Shown here: positions 1 to 15,414 of the stretch, one piece after another
Layout of the letters: every line of letters begins with the position of its first letter
How positions within the stretch are numbered: position 1 is the stretch's first letter
Assembly (NCBI GenBank): GCA_944548615.1
Contig: OX155980.1
Coordinates: 58,762,533 to 58,826,532, forward strand
Source: Micropterix aruncella
Taxonomy: Eukaryota; Arthropoda; Insecta; Lepidoptera; Micropterigidae
Direction of reading: 5' to 3'
Length of the DNA: 64,000 bases
Translations under genes and position numbers: made by a program
The notes under the pieces: model-generated
Database searches by the model: none
Told to the model about the DNA's origin: nothing
What the model saw: the letters and a program-made list of their open reading frames with translations, nothing else

Positions 1-11
1 CAATCAAATAT

Positions 12-3673
<3,662 letters not shown>

Positions 3674-3735
3674 GTTGAGCGTCAATTGGAGGCCTCTTGC
3701 GACTAGGAAGTTCTATTAGGATTAGGAATGTTGGA

Positions 3736-4116
3736 TTAGGAAGTTCCAAATGCGACTTCATGCCTCCAAATGACTATGTCTTCCATCATCTCGCAAACTT
3801 TATTGAACGCATCATGACGTAAGGAATTAGCTGGCCTTCCATCCATTTTATGTGTAGGTGGCTTGCAGATTATAAAAGAGATTTGGCTTGTAGATTTGCG
3901 GTGGTATCGAGCATCTGCTGCAACTAAATCAGTAACATGAGCCATTCTACAATAAACCCTTTTTTCCCGTTGCTGTGCGAGAGTCCGTACAGAATGTATG
4001 CATGGTAGCTCGAAGCAGAGGGAAATGTCACGCCTGAGGTGTTTAGGTTTATGTTTTTTAATGTCAATGGTAGCAATGCCGCCACAAATTAAACAATGCG
4101 ACTTGAATTGTGACCT
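3736..4116 (-). pseudogene. Relic of a multicopy invertebrate protein with a C-x2-C and LVAADARYH motif
   Basis: Reading leftwards, the frame is open for about 127 codons from a stop at 4117-4119. It starts with a C-x2-C pair (HCLICGG), continues through basic residues, then LVAADARYHRKS and a segment ending KVCEMMEDIVIW. The pattern C-x2-C, then L-V-A-A-D/E-A-x-Y-H, is familiar to me from a family of uncharacterised, highly multicopy invertebrate proteins thought to be transposon-associated. There is no start codon before the first motif and the expected C-terminal body is missing, so this is probably a fragment. No function is assigned. Confidence 0.42.
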
Positions 4117-4119
4117 TTA

Positions 4120-4730
4120 GCATGTGATTTTAGCGGACTTCGTTTTTTTAACTACATTCTTGAGGCTCTGTAATCAAATAATAAACTATACAAGGCATCT
4201 CTTACAAGTGTACCATAGCACATAACGGCGTGAGCAGACGACAGATACTCAGGGTTAGTTAGTTGCCCGAGGACATTGAATTAAAGGCTACTAGTACATG
4301 CCATTTTGCACTTCCATATAACTGGGAGAAAAAGTGTCCCACGGATAAAATTGATAATTATCAAACAATTTCCTGAAAATCAGATACCATTATTTTTCTA
4401 TGCCCTCAAAATTTTCTGTAATGTTATATTCCGTGTAAAATTCCCGGCATACAGCATATAATCGAAGATTTTCTTGAGTCTGGAATGCATTTACATTACC
4501 ATCTTTTCTAATCGCACCAGCCTTTATAAGTGTCGCTAAACCAATATTTTAGATATTGCAGTAATACTTAATAACAGGTTCATTACAAATAAAGCACACT
4601 GAACTGAGAAAAATATCGCGCAAGCGAAGTTAAATCACCAAATACATTTTGTCATTTGACAAAGTAATTATTCATTCAAGAGAGACGTAGGCGCTTTTGA
4701 TTGTTAATTCTAATCGGTTTTTGAAATCTT
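4120..4730. other. Unassigned intergenic DNA
   Basis: AT-rich sequence without a convincing reading frame, tandem repeat or match to other repeats in this window. It ends where the 5'-truncated LINE begins, so the right edge is probably the insertion point of that element. Confidence 0.5.
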
Positions 4731-5981
4731 TTGTTGAATATTGGTATGGGTACTCAGGACGCAATTGCATTTCTCACGGAAAAAGTAGTGAAAGCGCTTG
4801 ACGAGGGAGAAAAATGCTTAGCTGTGTTTCTAGATCTTGCGAAAGCATTTGATACCGTCTCCCATCGTATTTTATTTGCTAAACTCGAAAACGCTGGAAT
4901 TCGCAATTTGTCCAAAAAATGGTTGATTAGTTACCTTACTGGCAGGACTCAGAAGACTAGACTAGGAGAGACGTTAAGTTCTCAAGCCACAATTAAATTT
5001 GGCGTTCCACAAGGAAGCGTACTCGGTCCGTTGCTGTTTCTGCTATATATCAATGACTTACCTAACGTCGACTTAGAAGGGGGCGAAGCTTTGATGTTTG
5101 CAGATGATACTGTGATTATCTTTAAAGGCAAATCATGGCAAGAGGCATATATTAAGGCTGAACGCGGTTTTTGCCGAGTAAAGCACTGGCTCGATCACAA
5201 CCTACTTACTTTGAATATAGCTAAAACAAAACATATGACATTCGCCATCAGTAACATCAATCGCCTCCAAGGTAGTATGCCAAACCTTCACTTACGCGAC
5301 TGTGTACATGCTGACTACAATTGCCCATATTGTCCATATACGACTATTGAAAAAGTGAGTAAAATAAAGTACCTTGTAGTTATTGTAGATGATAAGCTCA
5401 ACTGGAAGGACCACATACAGGGTACTGCATCAAAAGTCCGCCAACTTATTCACATATTTAAGGTACTAAGGAGTGTAATCTCAAAACCCTTAATCAAAAC
5501 CATCTATTACGCTTTAGTCAATAGTATACTATCATATGGGATCCTTGGATGGGGTGGCGCGTCACTTTCAGCTCTAGATCCCTTAATTAAGGCTCAAAAG
5601 TCAATAATAAGGGTAATAAATAAAAAGCCTTTTAGGTTCTCCAGCGACCACTTATTTAAAGAGTTCCAAGTCCTAGACATACGCCAATTATATGTGAAAG
5701 TATCGTCAATATTTTATTACACCCACACAGAGCGGCATATGATTAAATCTCATACTATCAGAACACGCGCAGTTACAGCCATGCAACATGATGTTCCCCT
5801 GATGAAAACTAAATTCGCCCAACGACATTTTTCTTTTCTAGCTGTCCGACTACACAATAGAATACATTCGGAATTAAAAGTGAAGTTAGATACCATACGA
5901 GGAAGAAAAATTATGACGGAATGGTTGATTGAGCTAGGAAGAAACGAAACGGAGAAATTAGTTAATTATAGTGCTGTATAA
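4731..5981 (+). CDS. 5'-truncated non-LTR retrotransposon reverse transcriptase (CR1/Jockey group), open
   Basis: A 416-residue frame covering most of a LINE reverse transcriptase. It starts inside the domain at GTQDAI (residues 7-12), followed by the motif A aspartate in FLDLAKAFD (33-41), GVPQGSVLGPLLF (91-103) and the catalytic FADD (123-126). Thumb and C-terminal segments follow (SYGILGWGG; KTKFAQRHFSF near the end). An in-frame stop at 4722-4724 and the absence of the endonuclease and first RT motifs show truncation, normal for LINE copies. The frame is intact from there to the stop, so the insertion is fairly young. ATG at 4746 is the first methionine, but no native start is expected. 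The clade call is by motif style only. Confidence 0.88.
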   Translation: MLNIGMGTQDAIAFLTEKVVKALDEGEKCLAVFLDLAKAFDTVSHRILFAKLENAGIRNLSKKWLISYLTGRTQKTRLGETLSSQATIKFGVPQGSVLGPLLFLLYINDLPNVDLEGGEALMFADDTVIIFKGKSWQEAYIKAERGFCRVKHWLDHNLLTLNIAKTKHMTFAISNINRLQGSMPNLHLRDCVHADYNCPYCPYTTIEKVSKIKYLVVIVDDKLNWKDHIQGTASKVRQLIHIFKVLRSVISKPLIKTIYYALVNSILSYGILGWGGASLSALDPLIKAQKSIIRVINKKPFRFSSDHLFKEFQVLDIRQLYVKVSSIFYYTHTERHMIKSHTIRTRAVTAMQHDVPLMKTKFAQRHFSFLAVRLHNRIHSELKVKLDTIRGRKIMTEWLIELGRNETEKLVNYSAV

Positions 5982-6385
5982 GAATACCAAACTACATAAA
6001 ATTACTGCTTTATGTATATGTATAGATTATATGTATAAATGTATATATGTATATATGTGTATGTATATATGTGTATGTATATGTGTAGATGTATATGTTT
6101 ATATGTGTATGTGTATATATGATTATTTAATATTATTATGTATATTATGTTACTAAATTATAAGTAGGTATATGTAAAATTTGTGTAAATATAGAGCTAC
6201 CACGTAAAACAATGCTACATTATGTCACACTTACCAACTAAAAAAAAAAAAGGAAAAAAAGAATACATAAAAGTCTACCTTAGTACGGGCATTACTCCAG
6301 CAAGGTAGATTTTAATCTTATTAATCTAGTATTATAAATGTGTGTGAAATATTAATAAATAAATAATAAATAAAATAAAATTTGT
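5982..6385 (+). mobile_element. 3' UTR and tail of the LINE
   Basis: Follows the RT stop. It holds a (TGTATA)-rich microsatellite (about 6000-6125), a short A-rich run (6240-6262), then a small stem-loop with CTACC and GGTAG arms (about 6278-6309), and ends in AATAA-type repeats. The stem-loop is conserved in the antisense LINE 3' end at 25.92-26.06 kb, supporting its identity as the element's 3' end. Confidence 0.65.
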
Positions 6386-8234
6386 TTTTCGGAAAAATGT
6401 GTTTCTTCCGATTTATTGTTATAGTATTTTTGTTTATATAAAACAAGATGAGTTTTATCGTGTCTAGCTCTCGAACTATTAGCGTTGCCACACAATACAT
6501 ATTTTCTTATCCATCCAGCGCCGGCGCGAAGAAAATATTTCGAGTCAGTTACCGCCGCTCCCATGCTTGGACGCGGTGGCCAGTGAGATATCGTTTGTTT
6601 CCCGCCGACGATCTATACCTTTTAGTGTTAGAAAATTTGAATAAGAGCTCATTTAGAAGTTATAGAAGAATAAGTGGTTGAAAAACTGCAAATTTCACAA
6701 AATACGACTTTGTGAAATGCACAAGTACGAGAATTTCGTACATTATAAAGAAAGGGGTTTCTGCTATGAAACATATTCAATTAAACGGATTTGAAAGGGG
6801 GCTTTAACAGACCATTCATATTAATATGTTTTAGTGGAAACAATGCATATTAGTATATTTATAGCTTTTGTTTATATAATAGGTATACTATTCTTTATGT
6901 GAATATTTTGGAAATTTTGATGATGTCAAACGTCAGATCTTTGTGAAACTTAAAAAAAAACTCTATATACCTACCAGTAGAATAATATTAATATGTATCT
7001 AATTAAGATTGAATCGACATGGTAATAATGGTTTCACTTCGTATATAGATTGTTATTTTGTTTGAAACTATGGTAGTCAGACACCTCCTTTCATTTTTTT
7101 CTATAAATCTTATCTACCGCTATATATAATATATCAAAATAGACGCATTTCGGTTTCGCGCATATGAGCTTCAGCTAATAATTGTTGTACACTATTTTAT
7201 CTAATAAAAGAAATACAGGAAGATTAATTAAACTAGGTAATTTATGTATTTACTGGTTATTTAACAGTCTAGATATAATTATATTAAATACTTGCTTTAC
7301 ACCATTGTAGCTGTGCCAGATTCACTGTCCAAATATCAAATTGTGGTCCAGCCAAACATAGCGCATCTAGGGTACAAAGCGTCCGTAGCGTTAAACGGTT
7401 TTGAATGTTGTTCGTTTTACCGCGCGGCAACGCGAACAGTCCTAGCACGGCTTTTATTTTCGGTAACAAAGAGACCGATTCTTCCGAGGATTACCAAGAA
7501 ATAAGTAATAATTTTATAAATGTCACATATTGACAACCAATGCTCTATACGCTCAGTGAGTTGTACCCAACTTTCCCTAAAATAAAGGCGGCATGATAAT
7601 ATCTATATTGTTTAAAGTACATCAATCCTAGAAAGCGTCTCTGTATCATATACAGCATGGATATGTAACTATTTTTAAAGATTTGCATATTTTCGGGTTG
7701 ACTTCTAGTCTGCTCCTAATTAGGGATTGAATACAGGCACATAAGAAATGTGTTATCGAACTATCTCATGTCCCTCAATATAAAACCTATCAGTTTGTTA
7801 GAGTTAGCAAGTTACATGGAGATGTGCTGTCTGTGTGTCAACCGCGATTCAAATATCAATCCCTGGTCCTCTGTTTGGTTTACTCGCGTTAGTGATTAGG
7901 TATCAATGTCATAATAATATAAAAATGGTGCATCACCTCGCTAGTACGTCATGACTGAGAATTTTCACACCGAGAGAAATCTTCCAGCATTGAAGTGATG
8001 AAACCGAAACTGCTACACTGTGCTACGCTTAAATCTGTATGCTACACCTCGTTTACGGAAAGAAACGTATAGTAAATTTTTCGATTATACATAACACACT
8101 TCTACGCAATGATATGACAGTAATAATATTGTATTTGAGGTCCACACATTCTCACTTTGAAACGCCGTTATTGATGGCGTCATCTTAAAGTGAAAAACAT
8201 GAATTAAAAATGGTGTATTAATCGTAATTCCAAT
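6386..8234. other. Unassigned, mostly AT-rich DNA
   Basis: Small frames occur (e.g. 6448-6681 and 7292-7504), but none shows a recognisable domain or motif, and both strands give similar spurious frames. No dispersed repeat from elsewhere in the window was seen here. Confidence 0.5.
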
Positions 8235-8935
8235 ACGTAACGTTAAAATGCTAATGAAAATTTTTCGCGCTTCAAGACGGTAAACTAATCTTTCATAGCC
8301 CTCCATACAATCGGTCTTATGGCACAATTAGCAAGGACGCCGTTGCATTCCAAAGTAACAAACCGACGGCATCTAGCTAGCAGTCATCTAGCCGATATTA
8401 GCGGAAACTTGCAAGGGCACTTCAAACAATCCGCCTTATATGCGATGTCGGTTAACTCCTAAAAACAAAGAGTTGTGTCGTAGATTTAAAGCATAATTCC
8501 GATCGACCGAGAGCGAGCGATGTCGTCATTTTAGTATAGTTGGTTGAAAGTATTCCAAGACGGTCATCTCGGTTGGTTGGTTCAATCAAGGTGACCCTAA
8601 AAGGACTGGTAATCATTTACTGTTTACACGGCATTACACTGCTAATACTTCCTACTTGCATACATGGTCGGGTATACCCAACTGCGTACTGCTGTATACA
8701 GCTACCTATTGAAATTGCCTGAAATATTCAATTATCGCAATAGTGCTAAACAGTGCTTATACGGTTTGGAAATTGATACGACATTGGGTCATGTGACGAC
8801 ATCGAAATTGAGAATAATAGGCTTCACACATTATCTACCATGGTGACACGTCTTGTCGGAACCGTGTCCTTGTTTGGCCATTATTTTAGTTAGGAATATC
8901 GTTATTTAATGAGCTCACATCTTCGTTTTATTACT
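8235..8935 (+). repeat. Diverged ~650-700-bp dispersed repeat, copy 1
   Basis: Aligns by eye, with many substitutions and small indels, to 11095-11760. Shared anchors in order are TCATAGCCCTCCAT, AAGTATTCCAAG, TTGGTTCAATCAAGG (close variant in copy 2), CCTACTTGCATACATGGT and CGTGTCCTTGTTTGGCCATT. Noncoding. Same orientation as copy 2, about 2.86 kb apart. Confidence 0.75.
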
Positions 8936-8939
8936 TTTC

Positions 8940-9300
8940 CGGCCCACCAACCAACGAGGATTGGTGGTCGGCCGAGACGGGCATTTTTTTTTTCGGGATG
9001 AAGACGGAAATCTTCGTTTTAAGCCCACTTGGTATGATTAAGACCATTTACAGGTGGAAGTCTGTCTATGTGTCCAAGATATCGCTTAAATGCTTAATCC
9101 GATTGAGCTGAAATTTGGCATGCGGATGTCATTTGGTCATGGCAAGAGTTGTGATTGGAATGGTTGAAATAGAACAAGGGGGCGCTTTCGTCCTATTTCA
9201 ATCTCGAAATATTAGACTTAAAGACCTGAAATTTGGTACACAGTTGCCTTGTTGAGCCGAAATCACGTTGAATTTTCGCCGATCACTATATTTAATCGAA
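8940..9300 (+). repeat. Dispersed repeat family R-A, copy 1
   Basis: Member of a ~350-bp interspersed family seen about ten times in this window. Hallmarks in order: a CCCACCAACC-type start, GAGATGAAGACGG-like box, a GATTAAGACCATTT box, AATCCGATTGAG.TGAAATTTGG, TCATTTGGTCATGGCAAG, CTCGAAATATT and GGTACACAG. Noncoding. This copy is among the more diverged. Confidence 0.8.
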
Positions 9301-9944
9301 CGTATTTAATGCGTTGCATTCTCACTCTACTCTAGTTGACTCTAGATATATTCGACGTTTCGTCGCCGTACGGTGTGAGTTCCTCCTGTTAAAAGTTGAT
9401 ACCACGGTCAAATCGAGTCATTGGTTACTTGCCGGGAAAGTTTAAGGGTGTCGCAACCGATTTTTTCTCATTGTGTATGGCAATCGAGTTATGTGTATAT
9501 TTTTCCTTATAATTCGTTTTCTCTTTCTAATATAATGGACAACTTGAAAGACCCACACAAATGTTACATTTAATATTATCTACAGGATAATATGAGAGAA
9601 GTAAGTGCAAGCAATTTACTTGCAATGTTACATGTAGTAGTGTCTGAATATCGTACAGCATCATGTGCGCTACGTCGCACCGTGCTACCTTCATAGGACA
9701 CAAAAAATATTTCTATGATTAAGTATTATTATAGATTATCCTAATAAAAAAAAACATGTTTTTGTGGTTTTGGATACCTTTGCTCAATTTCAATTAAATT
9801 CAACTGAATACGGATTTTGAAGTTTATTAAAAACTATTAAATAAAACCAAAATTAAACCATTGTAATATTAATACCGTACAATCATGAATAAAATTTTAT
9901 ACTATAATACTCACCCACCAGTTCGAGGAATAAATGTATTCAAT
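9301..9944. other. Unassigned DNA with one short recurrent box
   Basis: AT-rich and without coding signal. A short box around 9420-9465 (GGTTACTTGCCGGGAAAGTT followed by CAACCGATTTTTT) recurs near 27345, 29605, 37185 and 41275, and in reverse near 12355, 20045, 34865 and 57890, so it belongs to a dispersed repeat. Confidence 0.5.
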
Positions 9945-10415
9945 AATATGTGGCATACAAACTGTCTTTATTATGGCATTCTGCTACGGGGCAGGGCTGA
10001 TGATGTTTAAACCATCTTGGGGCTGCATAAAAGGGCTATTGGTTCGATATATGGGCTAGGATCCAGAGAAATACTGCGGAAACATTTAAAAATTATATCA
10101 GTTTCACTTTTGCTAGTCAGTTTATTTTTGTAAATGTACCTATGTCCGTAAAAATCTGAAGCTTTTCAATAAAGTCAGCCATAATATAAATACCACAGAT
10201 AGAAATAACCTATCAGATCCCATTTCAAATTAAAAACGGTGTGAACTGCTTTTATGAGACAATGTGTACATTTCCACAACAGAATTCCGCAGGACATTTT
10301 CACGTTACTAGTAAAACAATAATAATCCTTTTAAAGAACTACTTTATAAAAATAAAAAAACATACTATAAGATTAAAGACTATTTAAATGATAAGGATGT
10401 TTGGGGTTTTTCAAA
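9945..10415 (+). pseudogene. Non-LTR retrotransposon RT C-terminal relic (CR1/Jockey type)
   Basis: Fragmentary translation recovers the characteristic C-terminus of insect CR1/Jockey-type RTs: YYGILLRGRADDV, then a frame change to KRAIGSIYGLGSREILRKH, and at the far end YKIKDYLNDKDVWG. The stretch between is broken by stops and shifts. The 5' part of the element is absent. Non-functional relic. Confidence 0.75.
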
Positions 10416-11094
10416 TGTCGGTACCGGATTTTAAAAGTTCTTTTTGACGGCCGGCCCAAATCACGGCTCAACTCCTATCCGGTAGTCTCCCAGAAGAGGG
10501 AACTACTTTGGAAGGCCTCGGTGAACTCCTGCAGTTTTGTATGGGGTTGTGATTTGCAGAGAGCCGGAGGAATCTTCTCGGGCGGCTCTGGGCGGTTTGC
10601 ATTCTATGCAATTACCCGAGCAGACTAGAAACCGAAACAACAGGCGGTAGATGTTGACCTGAGGTCATTTATTCTTAGAAACGACCCGTTGGCCATCGGA
10701 TCTCTAACAACAGCGGGAAAAGGACGTTGCGGGTTCACGACGACGCCACAGCAGCCCGCGAACTCTAAGGAGCGACTTCGAACTGTGACTAGAGTAAAGG
10801 GAGGAGAAATTAAAGTAGACAGAGTGCCAGGAGCCCTACTGGGACTATTTTCGAAGCCTCGCGGTCTGCGGTTGGACTCAGCCCGACTTGTGGCTGAGCT
10901 GGATCGTCTTCGTCAAGTGACAAGACGGTAACAGCCGTTACAACATCCCAGGGTGGTGAGCCGCCCGCGGCAATGGACGAACTACTACTAGCTCATCCCT
11001 CAATGAACCTGATTAAACGTAATCTTCCGTACCTACAACTCATTGATATGGGAATCGCCATACAAACGGACGACTGTGAAATCACAATTTTATT
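10416..11094. other. GC-richer unassigned block
   Basis: Distinctly less AT-rich than its surroundings, with two frames of 75 and 80 codons on the plus strand (10401-10628 and 10689-10931). Neither product contains a motif I recognise. It may be an eroded coding segment of another retroelement, but nothing visible decides this. Confidence 0.35.
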
Positions 11095-11760
11095 CTAATA
11101 TATTAAAATGCATTAGTGAATTTCTTGTGTAACAAGACGTTCAATCATAGCCCTCCATTCAATTTATCTTATGGACGCGGTTGAATTCCAACGGTAACAA
11201 ACTGAGGTCTGACAGCTTGTACATAATAACAGAAACTCGCAAGGGCGCTCAATATAATCGAATTTCGCTTACTTATAATTTTAAAAAAATGTCGCACGCT
11301 AATAGATGGCGCGGTCGTAGATTTCAATTGGAAGGTCGTTCGATCGAGCGCGAGTAATGTAATTATTTTAGTGTCGTTGGTTAAAAGTATTCCAAGGTAG
11401 TATTCTTAGTTGGTTGTTTCAATCAAGGCGAATGCTCCTAAAAGGACCGGTGAGCATTCACGGTTTACATGGGGACAGAAAAATACTGGTACTACCTACT
11501 TGCATACATGGTAGCGTGTACAGCAAACTAATGAAATCACTTGATAATATTGAGTTATTGCAAAAGTGCTACTCACCGCTTTCACGGCTTAAAAAGTGAT
11601 ACAATATTGCGTCAAGTGACGACATCGTCATTTCGAATGGTATGTCCCATACATTACGAGCAGAGTGACACGTCTTGCCGGTACCGTGTCCTTGTTTGGC
11701 CATTAATTTAGTTACGATGTCGCTTTTTAAAGAGCTCAAGTCTTCGTTTTTCCTTTTTTA
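11095..11760 (+). repeat. Diverged ~650-700-bp dispersed repeat, copy 2
   Basis: Partner of the repeat at 8235-8935 in the same orientation. Substitutions and indels are spread along the full length, implying an old duplication or two independent insertions of one noncoding element. Confidence 0.75.
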
Positions 11761-13680
11761 TTGTATTTGACGGAGGAGCTATGTATGTATGGGTAACCCT
11801 ATTTTTAATATCCGAATTGAAAAGTTGACTTACAAAAGTTAAAATGTAATTACTTTTGAACGCATTAACCAATTTGAGAAATTCGGCGGCTAGATTGAAG
11901 GAAGATTCAAAGTGCGCCGGAGGCTGGCAGTGGCGTCGCGGTGCGGCGCTGGCTGTTCGCGACTATTCGCCAGGTTGAATTGCTCGACGAAACAAAATTT
12001 AAATATACGAATGATAGATATTCAGGACGCCAGAAGAATGCAATTTTCAGAGCGACTCGCGTCCTCACCCACGACTACCTTTTCCACTACTTCTACCCTA
12101 TTAAAAGCGACATATTATTGTACCGTGCTACAATGTGTCTACAGTCACAGATTACTCCACACACGCTCAATTGTCTATATCTACCAGTGTGTTTCATTTT
12201 ATTAATAACTATATAAATGGATTTATATGAAAAAGGGGAAAAATAAATGCCGTTAAACATGGAAATAGAATGAGCGCTATCGCGTTTTGTAGAGGAAACG
12301 CAAAAACTAAATTGAAGAAAAAATATATGAAAAACTGTCGGTTGTGTTACCTCAAGACTTTCCCGGCAAGTAGCCAAGGATTAATATCATCTGAATATTT
12401 TTACATGAGATGGTCGCCCTCTGTCGGCCGGTGGACAAACTCGGTTGGCTTCCGTTGCAACGCCTTAGGCGGCGCGATTCACTCATCGGCTAAGGGCGGA
12501 TTTGAGCCAAGAGTCAAGAGTAGGCGGGGTGCTCGGCGAGAGAGGCCTTTGCACCCGTCGGGCCGGACCAAAAATCATATCTCCAATGAACGACGTCATC
12601 GCGCTACAATTCTCAACACTTGCCCTCCTGGTCGATTGTGGGGCCGGGAAAGTCAAAATTTAAGAATCATGGTTAGGTTACACAAAAAGGCTAATTCGTA
12701 TGCGCAGCGGTAGATTTCTATCAATAGAGAAACAATTAGATAAACACAAATCCGTCCAAATTTGTTTAAATCCATGTATTTAAAAATATTTTTTGCGTCC
12801 CGAATGAAAATCCTGTTCCTGAAAATCGTGTAATTATTTAGTATTGATTTCTTGCACCTTTTAAAAAAGATATGTTTATAGTTTGAAATTATAATAGTAA
12901 GAAAGAAGCTAAAAATAAAAATGGTATGGTAATAGATTATCTGCACATGTGGGTACATTGTATGAGAGGTATTCAGTCGAATGCATCGGCGGTGAAATGT
13001 ACGTATAAGTTCGTCGGATGGAATATTTAGTGTTGGAATGGCACGATAGCAACTATTACAGAAATGTTATCAACGCGTTTCCGACCAGTCGCACACATTA
13101 ACTCACTATTGGCTGAGCAGCGGACGCAAACATCGATCAGGTATCGTTGTGAGGTAATGTTCTGTTAAATCCTATTGTTTTACCGCTGCCCATTGTTGTA
13201 CACAATAATAATAATATAGCTATTATTTAACAGTAAATAAGGAATGATGTTGAGAATGCAAAACTATAAAAGAAACTGTATTTTATATCGAAGCCATTTG
13301 CATTTTATCTCGCTTTATACTAACTCCGCGAAGTGAGCCCTGCAGGTACAACTGCTTAGTTTGATCGATGGCTTAAATTGAGGTAACTTTACAGGGGAGT
13401 GTTAAAACGTGATAAAACCTTTATTAATACCATTATAGAAATTTCAAAAGTAGATTTGGTGGCTTTTTACATAAACTAATAGAATTTTATGACTAGCATT
13501 CGAAATTTTAAATAATAGATTTAGAAAATGGAGTTGGTTAATTTGTATAGGAAAAATCAATGATTTGCTTTGGAGCTAGCACAGCTTTCCAAACTTAATA
13601 AAACGAAAACAGAAATTAAGAAGAAATAAGCGTTTATTCAGAAATTTTTAATATTTATTTTTAGTTTGTGCACGGCTTAA
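11761..13680. other. Unassigned DNA
   Basis: Contains a reverse copy of the short CTTTCCCGGCAAGTAGCCAAG box (about 12355-12380) next to a GC-rich stretch (about 12420-12650). The remainder is AT-rich. The 147-codon frame at 12270-12713 runs across this repeat box and has no recognisable domain, so I do not call it a gene. Confidence 0.45.
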
Positions 13681-13689
13681 TGCCTTTTT

Positions 13690-14031
13690 AGTCACGAGGA
13701 AGGTTGTCGTAATAAGATGTAATAGTCTGTCGTCATAGTAGATTTCAAATCCTGGAGCTGTTAAAACCCCCTTCGAGTAATTTTACTTTCCCAACCCACC
13801 AACCGCCGTGGAGGGAAAGTATTGTAAAAGCGGAAACATTTTTTTTTTCGAGATGAAGACGGAAATATTTATTTTGAGCCCCATTGAGGCGATTAAGACC
13901 ATTTCCAACATGATGTCACTAAGTTTGTCGGTCTGTGTGTGTATCCCTCCACGACAGCGCCTAATCGCGTAATCCGGTTTAGATGATATTTGGCAAGCGA
14001 GCAATTTTTTCATACCTATTTTGCAGCCATG

Positions 14032-14091
<60 letters not shown>

Positions 14092-14660
14092 AAACAGCAT
14101 TATATATATTTTTTTTAATAAGCATGATTTAATGGTAGGATGTAAGTGCCTTTCTGGTATTTTTGCAAATTATGGTGTATTCGGCAAGAATTATTTTGTT
14201 TTCCAAATTTATTTTTACGGTTACGCACGTAAAATCTGGATATGACATACTACGAGGTATTTATGTACCTATTATTGTAATATGTTTCACTAAGGCCAAA
14301 TCAAGTGGTGTTGGATAGAAACATATTTCGATTTTGTCCTATGCACCAGTGACTCTAGAATATTGTTGTGCCATTGTTGTATACAAGTTACTATTAAAGG
14401 AGCTGGAGTTGGTATTATTGATTATGTATTAAATTTACGAGTTGTCTTCCTCGTTACATACCTATACGTTTATTTAAAAGAATATTTTAAATGCTACAAA
14501 AGAATGGCCAATATCATTTTAATTATCAACAAGTAAGTTAATCATGATTATATTAGTGTCGAAAATTCGTTTATTCTGTTATGTTATTAAATATAACATA
14601 ACAATGACAAATACACTTACGTCATTCAAAATACAAATATAGTCGATTTTTAATAAATAC
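13690..14660 (+). repeat. Segmental duplication copy 1, left part (R-A copy 2 inside)
   Basis: Matches 29335-30370 in order and orientation. Shared anchors include GAGGAAGGTTGTCGT, TTTCAAATCCTGGAGCT, CCCAACCCACCAACCG, GTTGGATAGAA and TACGTCATTCAAAATACAAA. It includes an R-A repeat (about 13789-14035). A (TA)n tract with adjoining sequence (about 14037-14160) is present here and missing from the other copy, so it was inserted after duplication or lost there. Confidence 0.82.
14037..14085. repeat. (TA)n microsatellite in segmental copy 1
   Basis: About 48 bp of pure TA following CATGTCTGA. The duplicate locus near 29836 reads straight through without it. Confidence 0.93.
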
Positions 14661-15075
14661 TCGGGAAGCGGGAGAAGCGTGTATCAGTTGAGAGTTCCAG
14701 TAGGTACCACATGGTACCGGCGAATGGAGTTATCACATTTATCGTATTGTGGATGATATTATAAGGAGTCAGTTGAATTTTTGAAAGGTTTCCTTTGATA
14801 ATATAGAGTTGTTATATTTTCCAACATACAGATTAAGAAATTGGCTACATTAAAAAAAAACGTAATTTCGACGAAAAGTGGAGTTAGCACATTTGTAGAT
14901 TAAGGAATCGATATGTCAGAAAGTAAGACAGAATGCCTTATCTCAGATGTAACTCGACCAAAACGCAATAAAAGAAAACTATACATTCTATTATAGCTAC
15001 TGTATATACTTGGGATAATGCTGTCTTACACAATTATTTTTTGAGTTACATGAACACAAAATGAGAACAATTATT
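14661..15075. other. Segment specific to duplication copy 1
   Basis: Present between two stretches that are contiguous in copy 2 near 30361 (AATAAATACTCGG followed directly by a TAGATTCTAT-type sequence). Contains the palindrome GGTACCACATGGTACC. No coding or element ends recognised; insertion here or deletion in copy 2 cannot be told apart. Confidence 0.55.
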
Positions 15076-15414
15076 AAAGTAGATTCTATTAGGTTTCGAT
15101 GTCGTAGGTTAAGAAAAAAATATGTACGTGGGCTCCTTAAATATCGTTCTCCCTAACTGCAATAATGACCAAACAACGATACGTTTTAATAACGACGCTA
15201 TGCCTGCTTGAAAATGTATAAAGTATAATGGTGTAAGACCATTGCTTCATGTCAAAATGTCACAAGCCGTCAATTGTCTTGATAGCACGATTTAGCATTG
15301 TCGTTATCGATTGTATGAGGTGCTATTATCGATCATTAATTGTGTAACATGGTCACCATGTGTATCCGACTTCAGGATCAGAGAACAAATCCAATCCAAT
15401 TTCAAAAGGGGATG

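Noticed and set aside
8235..11760. Repeat pair as LTRs of a retrotransposon
   Set aside because: No TG...CA ends, primer-binding site, polypurine tract or gag/pol traces between them; the interior contains an unrelated LINE relic instead.
12270..12713. 147-codon frame as a gene
   Set aside because: It crosses a dispersed repeat box and a GC-rich patch, with no domain and no support from codon pattern.
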